In this document: positions 17,548-27,100 of the stretch, in pieces
Layout: every line of letters starts with the position of its first letter
Position numbering within the stretch: the stretch's first letter is position 1
NCBI RefSeq assembly: GCF_007828955.1
Contig: NZ_VIVR01000001.1
Coordinates: 7,068,001-7,132,000, forward strand
DNA length: 64,000 nt
Origin: Kitasatospora atroaurantiaca
Lineage (GTDB): Bacteria > Actinomycetota > Actinomycetes > Streptomycetales > Streptomycetaceae
Direction: 5' to 3'
Made by a program: the position numbers and the translations under genes
The notes under the pieces: model-generated
Told to the model about the DNA's origin: nothing
What the model saw: only the letters and a program-made list of their open reading frames with translations
The model's database searches: none

Positions 17548-18255
17548 TCACGCCCACGGGAGGGCTTCTCCCGAATGCAAGTGCTCGCTCAGCCACAGCG
17601 CGGTGTTGCTGACGTGCATCAACGCGGCGGCCTGGCTGAGGGAGGCGTCGCGGATCGACAGCGCTCGGAAGATCGCCTCGTGCTCGGCGATGGTCCGGTC
17701 CGAGGCCTGGGCGTCGACCAGACCGCGCCAGGTGCGGGCGCGCAGCGTGCGCCCGGAGATGCCCTCCAGGAGGGTGAGCAGGGTCTCGTTGCCCGTGGCC
17801 GCGATGACGGCACGGTGGAACGCGGCGTCGTGGGCGTTGAGCAGTTCCACGTCGTCATGCGCTTCGCGCATGGCCTCCAGGTGCCGCTCTACCTCGGCCA
17901 GCTGCTCGTCGGAGATCCGGGTTGCGGCCAGAGACGTGGCGACCGGTTCCAGGAGTCGCCGTACCTCGATGAGATCCTGCACCGCGGCGGAATCGCCCTG
18001 CAGCAGCTCCACCGCGCCGCCGAGCCCCTCGAGGAGCAGGCTCGGCTGGAGGCTGGTCACGTAGGTGCCGTCGCCCCGTCGGACCTCCAGGATCCGGGCG
18101 ACGGCCAACGCCTTCACGGCCTCCCGGGCGAGATTGCGGGAGAGGCCGAGCTGGGCGGCCAGCTCCGGCTCCGGGGGGAGCTTCGAGCCCGGTGGCAGCG
18201 CTCCGCTGCGGATCAGCTCCCGGATCTGCGTGATCGCCTTGTCCGTCAGAGACAC
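17548..18255 (-). CDS. FadR-subfamily GntR regulator, paralogue of the lut-linked regulator
   Basis: 235 aa, GTG start with GGAAGGAG 6 nt upstream. Winged helix SKLPPEPELAAQLGLSRNLA to GDGTYVTSLQP, then an FCD ligand domain with DAAFHRA and EHEAIFRA. It matches the regulator at 6416-7123 in length and in most of the DNA-binding region, so both may read related operators. Its start overlaps the aldo/keto reductase stop by 10 nt, placing it at the end of the second fucose operon. The ligand is unknown; a fucose-derived acid is the simplest guess. Confidence 0.88.
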   Translation of the reverse strand: MSLTDKAITQIRELIRSGALPPGSKLPPEPELAAQLGLSRNLAREAVKALAVARILEVRRGDGTYVTSLQPSLLLEGLGGAVELLQGDSAAVQDLIEVRRLLEPVATSLAATRISDEQLAEVERHLEAMREAHDDVELLNAHDAAFHRAVIAATGNETLLTLLEGISGRTLRARTWRGLVDAQASDRTIAEHEAIFRALSIRDASLSQAAALMHVSNTALWLSEHLHSGEALPWA

Positions 18256-19259
18256 CGCGCACTCCTTCCGGTCCTGTTCGTGACGGGCACGTCCGACCTG
18301 ATGAGTTCCCGGGCGCGGAGATCCTCCCAGAGAGCCTCGGGGATGTGCTGACGGTGGAGATCCACGTTCCGTCCGACCTGTTCCGCCGTCCGCATGCCGA
18401 GGGTGACGTTGATGATACTGGGATGGCTGTACGGGAACGCGACCGCTGCAGCGGGCAACGTCGTTCCGTGCGCCGCGCAGACCTCGGCGATCGCCAGGGC
18501 GCGGGCGACGACGGCCGGGGGAGCTTCCCGGTAGTCGTACGTCATGCCCTGCGCCGGCCGGTCGCGGGAGAGCAGTCCCGAGTTGAACACACCGACGGCC
18601 ACCACGCTCTTGCCGAGTGCCCGCGCGGCGGGCAGGACGTCGTCGAGGGCGGACTGGTCGAGGAGGGTGTAGCGACCCGCGAGCATCACCACGTCGGCCG
18701 GGGTCTCGCGCAGGAAGCGGGCGAGCATGGCCGACTGGTTCATTCCTGCGCCGATCGCGCCGACCACTCCCTGATCACGCAGCTCCGCCAGGGCCGGCAT
18801 GGCCTCGTCGGCGGCCTGCCTCCAGTGGTCGTCGGGGTCGTGCAGGTAGACGACGTCCAGGCGGTCCAGGCCAGTGCGTTCCAAGGTCGCCTCGATGGAG
18901 CGGAGCACTCCGTCACGGCTGAAGTCCCACTGCCTGCGAAGGTCGTCCGGCACCACGAAACCTTCGCTGTCGAGCCCGTGCGGCCGCTCGTTGGGGACGA
19001 GCAGGCGGCCGACCTTGGAGGAGACGACGTACGCGTCGCGCGGACGGTCCCGCAGGACGGCTCCCAGACGTCGCTCGGACAGGCCGAGCCCGTAGTGCGG
19101 CGCCGTGTCGAAGTACCGGATGCCGGACTCCCAGGCCGCCTCGATCGCGGCCTGTGCGTCGTGAGGAGGGGTGACGCGGTAGAGGTTGCCTATCACGGAG
19201 GCCCCGAAGCCCAGTTCGGTGAGCTCGACGGAAGTGTTCATGATCTTCCGGCGGGCCAT
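18246..19259 (-). CDS. Aldo/keto reductase, L-fucose dehydrogenase-like
   Basis: 337 aa from the ATG at 19259. A TTG at 19274, with a perfect AGGAGG 7 nt before it, and a later ATG at 19241 are alternatives. I keep 19259 because the family N-terminus (TELGFGASVIGNL) then has the usual spacing. Catalytic Asp and Tyr (DTAPHYGLGLSERR) and Lys (SSKVGRLL) are present. It is nearly the twin of the truncated enzyme at 1-828, so the pathway has at least two similar first-step dehydrogenases, each in an operon with a FadR-type regulator. Confidence 0.87.
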   Translation of the reverse strand: MARRKIMNTSVELTELGFGASVIGNLYRVTPPHDAQAAIEAAWESGIRYFDTAPHYGLGLSERRLGAVLRDRPRDAYVVSSKVGRLLVPNERPHGLDSEGFVVPDDLRRQWDFSRDGVLRSIEATLERTGLDRLDVVYLHDPDDHWRQAADEAMPALAELRDQGVVGAIGAGMNQSAMLARFLRETPADVVMLAGRYTLLDQSALDDVLPAARALGKSVVAVGVFNSGLLSRDRPAQGMTYDYREAPPAVVARALAIAEVCAAHGTTLPAAAVAFPYSHPSIINVTLGMRTAEQVGRNVDLHRQHIPEALWEDLRARELIRSDVPVTNRTGRSARCL

Positions 19260-19382
19260 GGTCCGTTGTGTCAACTGCGTTCCTCCTGGTGTGCGGTTCG
19301 GTGCGACGGCCGAGGGACCCGGCGCGGGGCATGCGTCAGCTCGGTGGCGGAGGCGACGCGGCACCGACGGCCGGATCGGTGG

Positions 19383-20145
19383 TCATCGGCCGAGCCAGCC
19401 GCCGTCGACGGGTAGGACGGTGCCGTGGATGTAGGCGGCGGCGTCGGAGGCGAGGAAGACGGTGGCGCCGGCGAGGTCGTCGGCGCGGCCCCAGCGTCCG
19501 GCCGGGATCCGTTCCGGGATCGCCTTGCTGCGCGCCGGATCGGCCTGCAGCGCCTGGGTGTTGTCGGTGGCGATGTAGCCGGGCGCGATGGCGTTGACGT
19601 TGACGCCGTGCCCGGCCCACTCGTTGGCCAGGGCCTTGGTCAGCCCGGCGACGCCGTGCTTGGCCGCGGTGTAGCCGGGCACCGTGATGCCGCCCTGGAA
19701 GCTGAGCAGCGACGCGGTGAAGATGATCTTGCCGTGGCCGCGGGCCAGCATGGCCGCGCCGACCGCGCGGGACAGTGCGAAACTGGGCGCTCAGGTTGAC
19801 CTGGAGTACCTGGTCCCAGTCGTCGTCGGGGTGTTGGGCGGCGGGTGCGCGGCGGATGGTGCCGGCGTTGTTGACCAGGATGTCCACCGGCCGTTCGCGG
19901 CCGGCGAGGTCCGTGCCCAGGGCGCGGACGGCGTGCGGGTCGGCGAAGTCGGTGCGGATCGCCTCGAAGGTGCGGCCCGCGGCGAGCACGTCCTGCTCGA
20001 CGTCGCTGCCGGTCTCCTCCAGGTTGGCGCTGACGCCGATCACGTCCGCGCCGGCCTCGGCCAGGGCGCGGGCCATGGCCCGGCCGATGCCGCGCCGGGC
20101 TCCGGTGACGACGGCGAGCCGGCCGGTCAGGTCGAAGGCGTTCAC
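19383..20145 (-). pseudogene. KduD-like SDR with a one-base frameshift
   Basis: The GTG start at 20145 overlaps the stop of the dehydrogenase upstream (GTGA). The first part (residues 1 to about 120) has VVTGARRGIGRA and ILVNNAGT; the second part (19383-19751) has [10 protein letters not shown], Tyr and Lys in [20 protein letters not shown], and VDGGWLGR. They are in different frames. Removing one base in the AAA run at 19780-19782 joins VNLSAQF to [16 protein letters not shown] and gives an intact protein of 253 aa. The family includes 2-keto-3-deoxy-acid 5-dehydrogenases (KduD). It is either a real pseudogene or a sequencing error. Confidence 0.85.
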
Positions 20146-21185
20146 GCGCTCGCTCCCTCGGTGTCGCTGGTGCAGTCCACGAGGATCTTCATCACGTCGC
20201 CGCCGCCCTCCAGGGCCTCGAACGCCGCCTGGGCCTCGGTGAGCGGCACCACCTTGCTGATCAGCCGCTCGGCCGGGATGGTGCCGTCGGCGACCAGCTC
20301 CACCGCCCGCTCGAAGTCCGTCCGGTCGTACAGGCGGGCGCCGACCAGGGTGAGTTCGCGCCAGAAGAAGCGGTGCAGGTTGATCTCGCGGGGCCTCGGG
20401 TGGATCGCCACCAGGCACAGCCGGCCGCGCACGCCCAGCACCTCGACGGCGGTGTCGACGCCGGCCGCCGCGCCGGAGACCTCGAACGCGACGTCCGCGC
20501 CCGCGCCGCCGGTCCACTCCCACGCCGCCTCGACGACGTCCTCGGCCGCCGGGTCCCAGGTGACAAGGCCCGACTCCTCGGCGAGCTTGCGCCGGTGGGC
20601 GCTCAGCTCGACCACCCTCACCTCGGCCCCGGCCGCCCGGGCGACCAGCGCGATCAGGATGCCGACCGGTCCGCCGCCCACCACGACGACCCGCTCGCCC
20701 GCCCGCACCCCGGCGCGTGCGACGTCGTGCACGGCCACCGCGGTGGGCTCCACCAGCGCGGCCTTGTCCAGCGCCAGCGAGTCCGGCAGGCGGATCAGCG
20801 TGTCGGCGGGGACGGTCCAGCGCTGCTGCATCGCGCCCGGCGAGTCGATGCCGATGAAGTTCAGGTTCTGGCAGATGTGCGAGTTGCCGGCCCGGCAGGC
20901 CGGGCAGGTGCCGTCCCAGGCCAGCGGCATCACCGTCACCGCGTCCCCGGGCCGCCAACCCTCCACCCCGGCACCGACCTTCACCACCCGCCCGGCCATC
21001 TCATGGCCCAGCACCGCCGGCGCGGCCACCCGGGCATCCATGTCGCCGTGGAAGATGTGCAGATCGGTGCCGCAGATCCCCACATACGCGGGAGCCAGCA
21101 GCACCTCGCCCGGACCGGGCTCGGACGGCTCCACCGGAGCCGTGTCCAACGTCCGGGCAGCCGTGTAACGGACAGCAAGCGTCAT
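20142..21185 (-). CDS. Zinc-dependent medium-chain dehydrogenase (polyol or sugar-acid type)
   Basis: 347 aa; ATG overlaps the fucose mutarotase stop. Catalytic zinc region GICGTDLHIFHG, GHEMAG, and the cofactor loop VVVGGGPVGIL. The structural-zinc segment reads DGTCPACRAGNSHIC, so Asp occupies the place of the first Cys of the usual four. It resembles threonine or sorbitol dehydrogenase-like enzymes. No step of the standard fucose pathway needs it, so it may oxidise another sugar or sugar acid that enters by the same importer. The exact substrate is not evident. Confidence 0.82.
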   Translation of the reverse strand: MTLAVRYTAARTLDTAPVEPSEPGPGEVLLAPAYVGICGTDLHIFHGDMDARVAAPAVLGHEMAGRVVKVGAGVEGWRPGDAVTVMPLAWDGTCPACRAGNSHICQNLNFIGIDSPGAMQQRWTVPADTLIRLPDSLALDKAALVEPTAVAVHDVARAGVRAGERVVVVGGGPVGILIALVARAAGAEVRVVELSAHRRKLAEESGLVTWDPAAEDVVEAAWEWTGGAGADVAFEVSGAAAGVDTAVEVLGVRGRLCLVAIHPRPREINLHRFFWRELTLVGARLYDRTDFERAVELVADGTIPAERLISKVVPLTEAQAAFEALEGGGDVMKILVDCTSDTEGASA

Positions 21186-21619
21186 CGTGATTCCAGAGTC
21201 TCTTCAGCGCGGACGCCGATGGTCAGCAGCAGGTTGGCGTAGGTGCGGATGTCGGCCGTGACGACGGCGAGGGCCAGGTCGGGTGACCGGGCGGCGTCGT
21301 AGAACTCGTAACGGCCGAGCGTCCCGACGGGGACGGGCGCCAGCATCGAGCGGTACTCGGCGATGGCCGGCGGCTCCGGCTCGCCCTCGGGCGGCACCAT
21401 CACGTGCGCCGCCTCGACGGGCAGAGCCCGCAGCAGGACGTCGAGCACGGTGGTGACATCCAGCAGACCCGGCGCCAGGTTGAGATGGACGGTCCTGGTT
21501 CGCGGGCCGGTGGCCGTGCTCGCCGGATAGTGGCCGTCGGCGAGCAGGACCCGGGCTCCGTGCCCGGCGCCCGCCAGGGCTTCGAGGATGCCCGGGTGCA
21601 GCAGTTCGGTCAGCAGCAC
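21182..21619 (-). CDS. fucU: L-fucose mutarotase (FucU/RbsD family)
   Basis: 145 aa, GTG start with GAGGAAGG 6 nt upstream. The N-terminus HPGILEALAGAGHGARVLLADGH carries His20 and Asp28 at the catalytic positions of the RbsD/FucU family, and a C-terminal Tyr-Asn pair (TYANLLL) closes the sugar site. It interconverts fucose anomers, supplying the form used by the fucose dehydrogenases. It sits between the dehydratase gene and the zinc dehydrogenase, overlapping the latter by 4 nt. Confidence 0.9.
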   Translation of the reverse strand: MLLTELLHPGILEALAGAGHGARVLLADGHYPASTATGPRTRTVHLNLAPGLLDVTTVLDVLLRALPVEAAHVMVPPEGEPEPPAIAEYRSMLAPVPVGTLGRYEFYDAARSPDLALAVVTADIRTYANLLLTIGVRAEETLESR

Positions 21620-21646
21620 GAGGTGCCTTCCTCGAGGATCCGGGCG

Positions 21647-22966
21647 TCAGACACGGGCGGTCCAGACCGGGCCGTCGGGGTAGGTGTACTCCTTGAGCGA
21701 GGCCGGGTGCATCTGTGCGCTCAGCCCGGGCAGGGTCGGTGCCAGGTAGTGGCCGTCGGCGATGCGGACGGGGTCGACGAAGTGCTCGTGCAGGTGGTCG
21801 ACGTACTCGATGACCCGGTCCTCGGTGGTGCCGGAGACGGCGACGTAGTCGAACATCGACAGGTGCTGGACCATCTCGCACAGCCCCACACCGCCGGCGT
21901 GCGGGCACACGGGGACGCCGAACTTCGCGGCGAGCAGCAGGATCGCGAGGTTCTCGTTGACACCGCCGACCCGTGCGGAGTCGATCTGCACGATGTCCAC
22001 CGCGCCGGCCTGCAGCAGCTGCTTGAAGACGACCCGGTTTGCGATGTGCTCGCCGGTGGCGACCTTGATGGGGCCGAGCGCCTTGCGGACGGCGGCGTGG
22101 CCGAGGATGTCGTCGGGGGAGGTGGGCTCCTCGATCCAGTACGGGTCGTAGGGGGCGAGGGTACGCATCCAGTCGATCGCGGGTGCGACGTCCCACCTCT
22201 GGTTGGCGTCGACGGCGATGCGGACGTCCGGGCCGACCGCCTCGCGGGCGACCCGCATGCGCCGTACGTCGTCCTCCAGGTCCGCGCCGACCTTCAGCTT
22301 GATCTGGGTGAAGCCGTCGGCGACGGCCTCGCGGGCCAGGCGGGCCAGCTTCTCGTCGGAGTAGCCGAGCCAGCCGGGCGTGGTGGTGTAGGCGGGGTAG
22401 CCGCGCTCCAGAAGACGGGCGATGCGTTCCTGGCGGCCCGGTTCGGCACGGCGCAGGATGTCCAGCGCCTCCTCGGGGGTGAGCGCGTCGCTGAGCCAGC
22501 GGAAGTCGACCTGGGCGACCAGCTCCTCGGGGGACATCTCGCCGAGGAACTGCCAGACGGGCCGGCCCGCGCGCTTGGCGGCGAGGTCCCAGGCGGCGTT
22601 GACGACGGCTCCGGTGGCCATGTGGATGGCACCCTTCTCCGGGCCCAGCCAGCGCAGTTGCGGATCGTGCACGAGCGAGCGGGAGAAGGACCCCAGGTCG
22701 CCGCAGACGTCCTCGACGGACCGGCCGACCACGTACGGGGCGAGGGCCGCGATGGCCGCGGCCTGCACGTCGTTGCCGCGTCCGGTGGTGAAGGCGAGCG
22801 CGTGGCCCTCCAGTCCGTCGCCGGCGTCGGTGCGCAGCACCACGTAGGCGGCGGAGTAGTCGGGCTCGGGGTTCATGGCGTCCGAGCCGTCGAGGTGTTC
22901 GGAGGTGGGGAACCGCACGTCCAGGACGTCCAGGGCGGTGATGCGGGCGGATGCGGGCGAGGACAT
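21647..22966 (-). CDS. fucD: L-fuconate dehydratase (enolase superfamily)
   Basis: 439 aa; ATG at 22966 after AGGAG. All active-site elements of FucD are seen: IKLKV with Lys223 and Lys225, Asp253 in VDANQRWD, Glu279 or Glu280 in WIEEP, Glu306 in ATGEH, and Asp329 and His356 (CPHAGGVGL). The spacing is the same as in characterised FucD. It removes water from L-fuconate to give 2-keto-3-deoxy-L-fuconate, the substrate of the SDR at 1804-2571. Its presence is the strongest evidence that these operons act on L-fucose. Confidence 0.94.
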   Translation of the reverse strand: MSSPASARITALDVLDVRFPTSEHLDGSDAMNPEPDYSAAYVVLRTDAGDGLEGHALAFTTGRGNDVQAAAIAALAPYVVGRSVEDVCGDLGSFSRSLVHDPQLRWLGPEKGAIHMATGAVVNAAWDLAAKRAGRPVWQFLGEMSPEELVAQVDFRWLSDALTPEEALDILRRAEPGRQERIARLLERGYPAYTTTPGWLGYSDEKLARLAREAVADGFTQIKLKVGADLEDDVRRMRVAREAVGPDVRIAVDANQRWDVAPAIDWMRTLAPYDPYWIEEPTSPDDILGHAAVRKALGPIKVATGEHIANRVVFKQLLQAGAVDIVQIDSARVGGVNENLAILLLAAKFGVPVCPHAGGVGLCEMVQHLSMFDYVAVSGTTEDRVIEYVDHLHEHFVDPVRIADGHYLAPTLPGLSAQMHPASLKEYTYPDGPVWTARV

Positions 22967-23058
22967 GCGGCAACTCCTGTGAGGAACACGGGGGGCGATC
23001 CCCTCGTGGCGTGACGTGAACGCGGCGGAGGACGGGCGGCGGTCGGCAGCCGCCCGGG

Positions 23059-24099
23059 TCACTCCTGGACCTTGCCCCCGGTGATGCGGGAGATGGCGAG
23101 CGCGATCAGGATGATCAGGCCGTTGAGAGCACCGATCCACTGGGCGGGGACGCCCGCCAGCGTGAGCACGTTCTGGATCATGAAGAGCAGGAGGATGCCG
23201 CAGAACGCGCCGAACATGGTCCCCCTGCCGCCGTTCAGGCTGATCCCGCCGATGACGGCGGCGGCGAAGACGGTGAAGATGTAGCCGTTGCCCTGCGCGG
23301 AGGCGACCGAGGCCAGGCGCCCGGACAGCATCAGGCCGGCGAGGGCGGCGAGCACGCTGCCCGTCACGATGACGATCCACAGCACCCGGTCGGTACGGAT
23401 GCCGCCCGCCTTCGCCGCGTCCACGTTGCCACCGATGGCGTACAGCGAGCGGCCGAAGCTGGTCCAGCCGAGCACCATGATGGCGATGGCGAACAGGGCC
23501 AGGCAGATCCAGATGGAGGCCGGCATGCCGAACCACTGGGCGGTGCCGAGGTAGAGCATCGAGTCCGGCAGTTGGAAGAAGGTCTGGCCGCCGGAGATGC
23601 CGGTGAGGATGCCGCGCAGCACGATCAGCATGCCGAGGGTGACGATGAAGCCGTTGAGGCCGAAGCGGATGATCAGCAGTGAGTTGATCACGCCGACGAG
23701 CGCGCCCACGGCCAGGGTGACAGGGATTGCCCAGGCGCCGGAGAGCAGACCGAGTCCGTGTCCGGCGCCGACCGGGACGACCAGCCAGGCCGCGACACCG
23801 GGCGCCAGGCCCATCGTGGACTCCAGCGACAGGTCCATCTTCTTGACGATCAGGATCATCGTCTGGGCGAGGACCAGCAGGGCCATCTCGGACATGGTCT
23901 GCAGGACGTTGATGAGGTTGTCGGCCTGCAGGAAGACGGGGTTGACGATCTGGCCGACGATCGCGATGACGACGATCGCGGGGACGAGGGCGAGGTCGCG
24001 CAGCCGGGCCAGGGGGATCCGGCCGCCGAGCAGCGCGGTGCGCGGGGGCCTGGGTTCACCGGCCCGGGCGGCTGTGTCCGCGAGGACGGTTTCAGGCAT
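23059..24099 (-). CDS. RbsC-type sugar ABC transporter permease
   Basis: 346 aa, about ten hydrophobic segments, with the family signatures [14 protein letters not shown] and [15 protein letters not shown]. It belongs to the ribose/xylose-type monosaccharide permeases. It overlaps the ATPase gene by 8 nt and precedes the fuconate dehydratase by about 90 nt. The likely substrate is L-fucose, judged from the operon. Confidence 0.93.
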   Translation of the reverse strand: MPETVLADTAARAGEPRPPRTALLGGRIPLARLRDLALVPAIVVIAIVGQIVNPVFLQADNLINVLQTMSEMALLVLAQTMILIVKKMDLSLESTMGLAPGVAAWLVVPVGAGHGLGLLSGAWAIPVTLAVGALVGVINSLLIIRFGLNGFIVTLGMLIVLRGILTGISGGQTFFQLPDSMLYLGTAQWFGMPASIWICLALFAIAIMVLGWTSFGRSLYAIGGNVDAAKAGGIRTDRVLWIVIVTGSVLAALAGLMLSGRLASVASAQGNGYIFTVFAAAVIGGISLNGGRGTMFGAFCGILLLFMIQNVLTLAGVPAQWIGALNGLIILIALAISRITGGKVQE

Positions 24100-25657
24100 T
24101 GAGGTCCACTCCTTCCATCGCGGCCACGAGTTCGTGGTCGTGCCAGCCGCGGGCTGTCTCCGAGGTCACCCGGCCCTGGAACATCACCAGGACCCGGTCG
24201 CACATGCGCAGGTCGTCGAGTTCGTCGGAGGCGATGAGCACTCCGGTGCCGGACTCCGCGGTCTCCTCGACCTTGCCGAGGAGGAACTCCTTGGAGCGCA
24301 CGTCCACACCGGCGGTCGGGTTGATCAGCACCAGCAGACGCGGACCGTCCGCCAGAGCGCGGGCCATGACGACCTTCTGCTGGTTGCCGCCCGAGAGCGC
24401 GGAGACGGGCAGCTCGGGTCCCGGCGTCTTGATCGCCAGCTTGTCGATCATGTTGTCGGCGAGCCGGTCCCGTCGGTCACGGCTGAGGAAGCCGTTCTTG
24501 CCGAGCCGGTGAGGAACGGACAGCGTGGCGTTGTCCGCGATCGACATGTCGGGCACGAAACCCTGATGGTGCCGGTCCTGCGGGACGAACCCGGCGCCCG
24601 CGGCGAGCGCGGCGGGCACGCTGCCCGGCCGGGGCCGCCGCCCGGCGATCTCCACCTCGCCCGCCTGGGCCGCCCGCAGCCCCACGACGGTCTCGGCGAC
24701 CTCGGTGCGACCGCTGCCGGCGGCGCCCGCGAGTCCGACGATCTCCCCGGAGCCCACCTGGAAGGAGACGTCATGGTAAGAGCCGTCACTGCCCAGCGCC
24801 TGCACGGACAGCGCAGGCGGTGCGGTGCGGTCGAGGCTGCTCGACCGCACCTGCAGCCGGTCGACCGCAGCCTCACCGGTCATCGCGGCGACCAGCTTGG
24901 CGCGGGGGAGCTCCGCGACCGGCGCGGTCACGATGTGCGCCGCGTCGCGGAACACCGTCACCATGTCGCAGATGTCGTAGACCTCCTGGAGATGGTGGCT
25001 GATGAACAGGAAGGTCACGCCCTGGCGCTGCAGCTCGCGGATGCGCTCGAAGAGCCGGCTGATGGCCGCACCGTCGAGCTGGGCGGTCGGCTCGTCCAGG
25101 ATGATGAACCGCGCCCCGAAGGACAGCGCCCGGGCGATCTCCACGAACTGCCGCTGCTCCACGCTCAGTTCGCCGGCCGCTGTCTGCGGGTCGACGTCCA
25201 CCGACCACGTCGACAGGAGCTCCTGCGCCCGCCGGCGCACACCCTGCCAGCTGATGAGCCGGCTGCGGCCGTGGTCGTGCCGGTTGAGGAAGAGGTTCTC
25301 GGCGACGGTCAGGGTGGGGATGATCGTCGACTTCTGGTAGACGCAGGCCACGCGCTGTCGCCAGGCGTCGCGGTCCGCGAGGCGCGGTGCGGGGCCGCCG
25401 CCGAAAGTGACTGTTCCCTCGTCGGGGGCCTGCAGGCCGGTGAGGACCGACACCAGGGTCGACTTGCCCGCTCCGTTGCGGCCGACGAGCGCGTGGGTCT
25501 CGCCGGGCCTGATGGTGATCCGGGCGCCGTTGAGGGCCACCGTCGGACCGAATCGTTTGACTATGCCCGTCGCCTCGACGACGGGCGGGGCTGCGGGGAC
25601 CTGCCCGTCGTCCGCCGGGGCGGGCGCGGGGGTGACTGCTCGCTCCCCGTCGCTCAT
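24092..25657 (-). CDS. RbsA-type sugar ABC transporter ATPase, two cassettes
   Basis: 521 aa from the ATG at 25657 (AAGGTGG 5 nt before it); a longer frame to 25723 overlaps the binding-protein gene. The first cassette has Walker A GRNGAGKST and LSVEQRQFVEIARAL; the second has the degenerate GAAGSGRTE loop and an intact LSGGNQQKVVMARAL. This tandem structure is typical of RbsA/MglA/XylG. It energises the permease encoded next to it. Confidence 0.94.
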   Translation of the reverse strand: MSDGERAVTPAPAPADDGQVPAAPPVVEATGIVKRFGPTVALNGARITIRPGETHALVGRNGAGKSTLVSVLTGLQAPDEGTVTFGGGPAPRLADRDAWRQRVACVYQKSTIIPTLTVAENLFLNRHDHGRSRLISWQGVRRRAQELLSTWSVDVDPQTAAGELSVEQRQFVEIARALSFGARFIILDEPTAQLDGAAISRLFERIRELQRQGVTFLFISHHLQEVYDICDMVTVFRDAAHIVTAPVAELPRAKLVAAMTGEAAVDRLQVRSSSLDRTAPPALSVQALGSDGSYHDVSFQVGSGEIVGLAGAAGSGRTEVAETVVGLRAAQAGEVEIAGRRPRPGSVPAALAAGAGFVPQDRHHQGFVPDMSIADNATLSVPHRLGKNGFLSRDRRDRLADNMIDKLAIKTPGPELPVSALSGGNQQKVVMARALADGPRLLVLINPTAGVDVRSKEFLLGKVEETAESGTGVLIASDELDDLRMCDRVLVMFQGRVTSETARGWHDHELVAAMEGVDLNA

Positions 25658-25701
25658 CTCAACCACCTTGTGCTCGTGAGCCGTTGGTTCCGTAGGAAGA
25701 A

Positions 25702-26763
25702 TCAGCCGAGGTTGTTGCCCCACAGCGACTTGTCGTCGCTCTTGACGCTGGCCACGCCGCCGTAGGTGCCGCCGTCGGCGGTGACCAGGGGAGCGGAGAG
25801 CTGGTCCTCCAGCAGACCCTCGCGGACCTGGATGATCGTGCTGTCGTGGTCGGTCCTGCCGGGCTTGAACGTCTTCCCGTCGATCGCCGCCTTCAGGTAG
25901 TCCAGGGCGTACTTGGCGTACAGGTCGGCAGGCTGGGAGACGGTGGCGTCGATCTTGCCCTCGCCGATGGACTTCAGCTCCTCCGGGATGCCGTCGTTGG
26001 ACACGACGAACACGTGCTTGGGGTCCTTCGGGTCGACCAGCAGACCCTTCTGCTTGAGGACCTGGAGCGTGCCGGACAGGGCGAAGCTGGACTCCATGTA
26101 GACGCCCTTGATGTCCGGGTTGGCAGTCAGGTCGGTCTGCAGCTTCTGCGCGGCGACCGCGCCGTCCCAGTTGGTGGCCTCGCCGAACACCTTGATGCCG
26201 GGGTAGTTCTTCTTCATGCAGTCGTTGAACGCCTCGGTGCGGTCACGGCCGTTGATGGAGTCCAGGCCGCCCTCCAGCATGACGACCTTGCCCTGGCCGC
26301 TCAGCTTCGTGCCGAGGAACTGACAGGCCTTCTCGCCGTAGGCGCGGTTGTCGGCGCGCACGACCATGAACACCTTGCCGGTGTCCGGGCGGGTGTCGAC
26401 GGTGACGACCGGGATCTTCTTCGCCTCCAACTGCGCCAGCGTCGGCGCGATGGCGGCGGTGTCCTGCGGAGCCATCGCGAGGCCCTTGACGCCCTGGCTG
26501 ATGAACGTCTGCGCGTTGGCGGTCAGCTTGGCGACGTCGTTCTGCGAGTTGGTGGTCTTCAGGTCCAGCCCCAGCTCCTTGGCGTACTGGGGCGTGTACT
26601 TGATGTACGAGTTCCAGAAGTCGGTGTCGGAACGCGGGTAGTCCACGCCGACCAGCGGCGCGCCACCTGACGTCGCGGTGCCGGAGCCGCCGCTGCAGGC
26701 GCTGAGCAGTGCCAGGGCGGACATGGCCGAGGTGATGGAGCAGAGTGCGGTCCTGAGTCTCAT
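25702..26763 (-). CDS. Sugar-binding lipoprotein of the RbsABC-type importer
   Basis: 353 aa, ATG after GAGGAAG. Lipoprotein signal with lipobox LLSAC (Cys23). The peripla_BP_4 fold is indicated by VGVDYPRSDTDFWNSYIKY and GVKGLAMAPQDTAAIAP. It is the first gene of the minus-strand fucose operon and is most likely the extracytoplasmic L-fucose receptor. Confidence 0.92.
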   Translation of the reverse strand: MRLRTALCSITSAMSALALLSACSGGSGTATSGGAPLVGVDYPRSDTDFWNSYIKYTPQYAKELGLDLKTTNSQNDVAKLTANAQTFISQGVKGLAMAPQDTAAIAPTLAQLEAKKIPVVTVDTRPDTGKVFMVVRADNRAYGEKACQFLGTKLSGQGKVVMLEGGLDSINGRDRTEAFNDCMKKNYPGIKVFGEATNWDGAVAAQKLQTDLTANPDIKGVYMESSFALSGTLQVLKQKGLLVDPKDPKHVFVVSNDGIPEELKSIGEGKIDATVSQPADLYAKYALDYLKAAIDGKTFKPGRTDHDSTIIQVREGLLEDQLSAPLVTADGGTYGGVASVKSDDKSLWGNNLG

Positions 26764-26854
26764 CGGTACTTCCTCGCGCTGGTCCCTTGAGCGGGAGAGA
26801 GCTTGTGCCGGGCGACGGCTGTCGTGCGCCGCCGCATCGGAGAGATGGGATGTA

Positions 26855-26884
26855 TGTATAGGCGGAAGCCGGGGAGTGTGTCCA
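26855..26884 (-). promoter_or_regulatory. Promoter of the fucose import and catabolism operon
   Basis: Minus-strand TGGACA (26879-26884) and TATACA (26855-26860), 18 nt apart, about 90 nt before the binding-protein gene. For the divergent GH29 gene a TTGACA lies at 26978-26983 with only a weak -10. The 336-bp gap holds no gene. Confidence 0.6.
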
Positions 26885-27100
26885 GCGGTCGATCAAAACA
26901 ACGGGAAAGTCGGCCTGTTGAGTGCGGTCGGGCGACTTGCCGAGCCAAATCAATCCCATCAATATCCTGCACGACCGTTGACATCAGGGCGTCACATGAA
27001 CGAGCTTCGTGCGTAACCTCCGGAGCTCCCAGGGCGTGCGCGTCGCACGTCTCCTCGGTCGAGCCCGTCTCCGCTGTCCCCCACCCCAGGGATGTGTCTC

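Noticed and set aside
26886-26896. GGTCGATCAA near the fucose operon promoter as a LacI site
   Set aside because: Only one half matches the TGGATCGRTCAA palindrome; too weak to claim.
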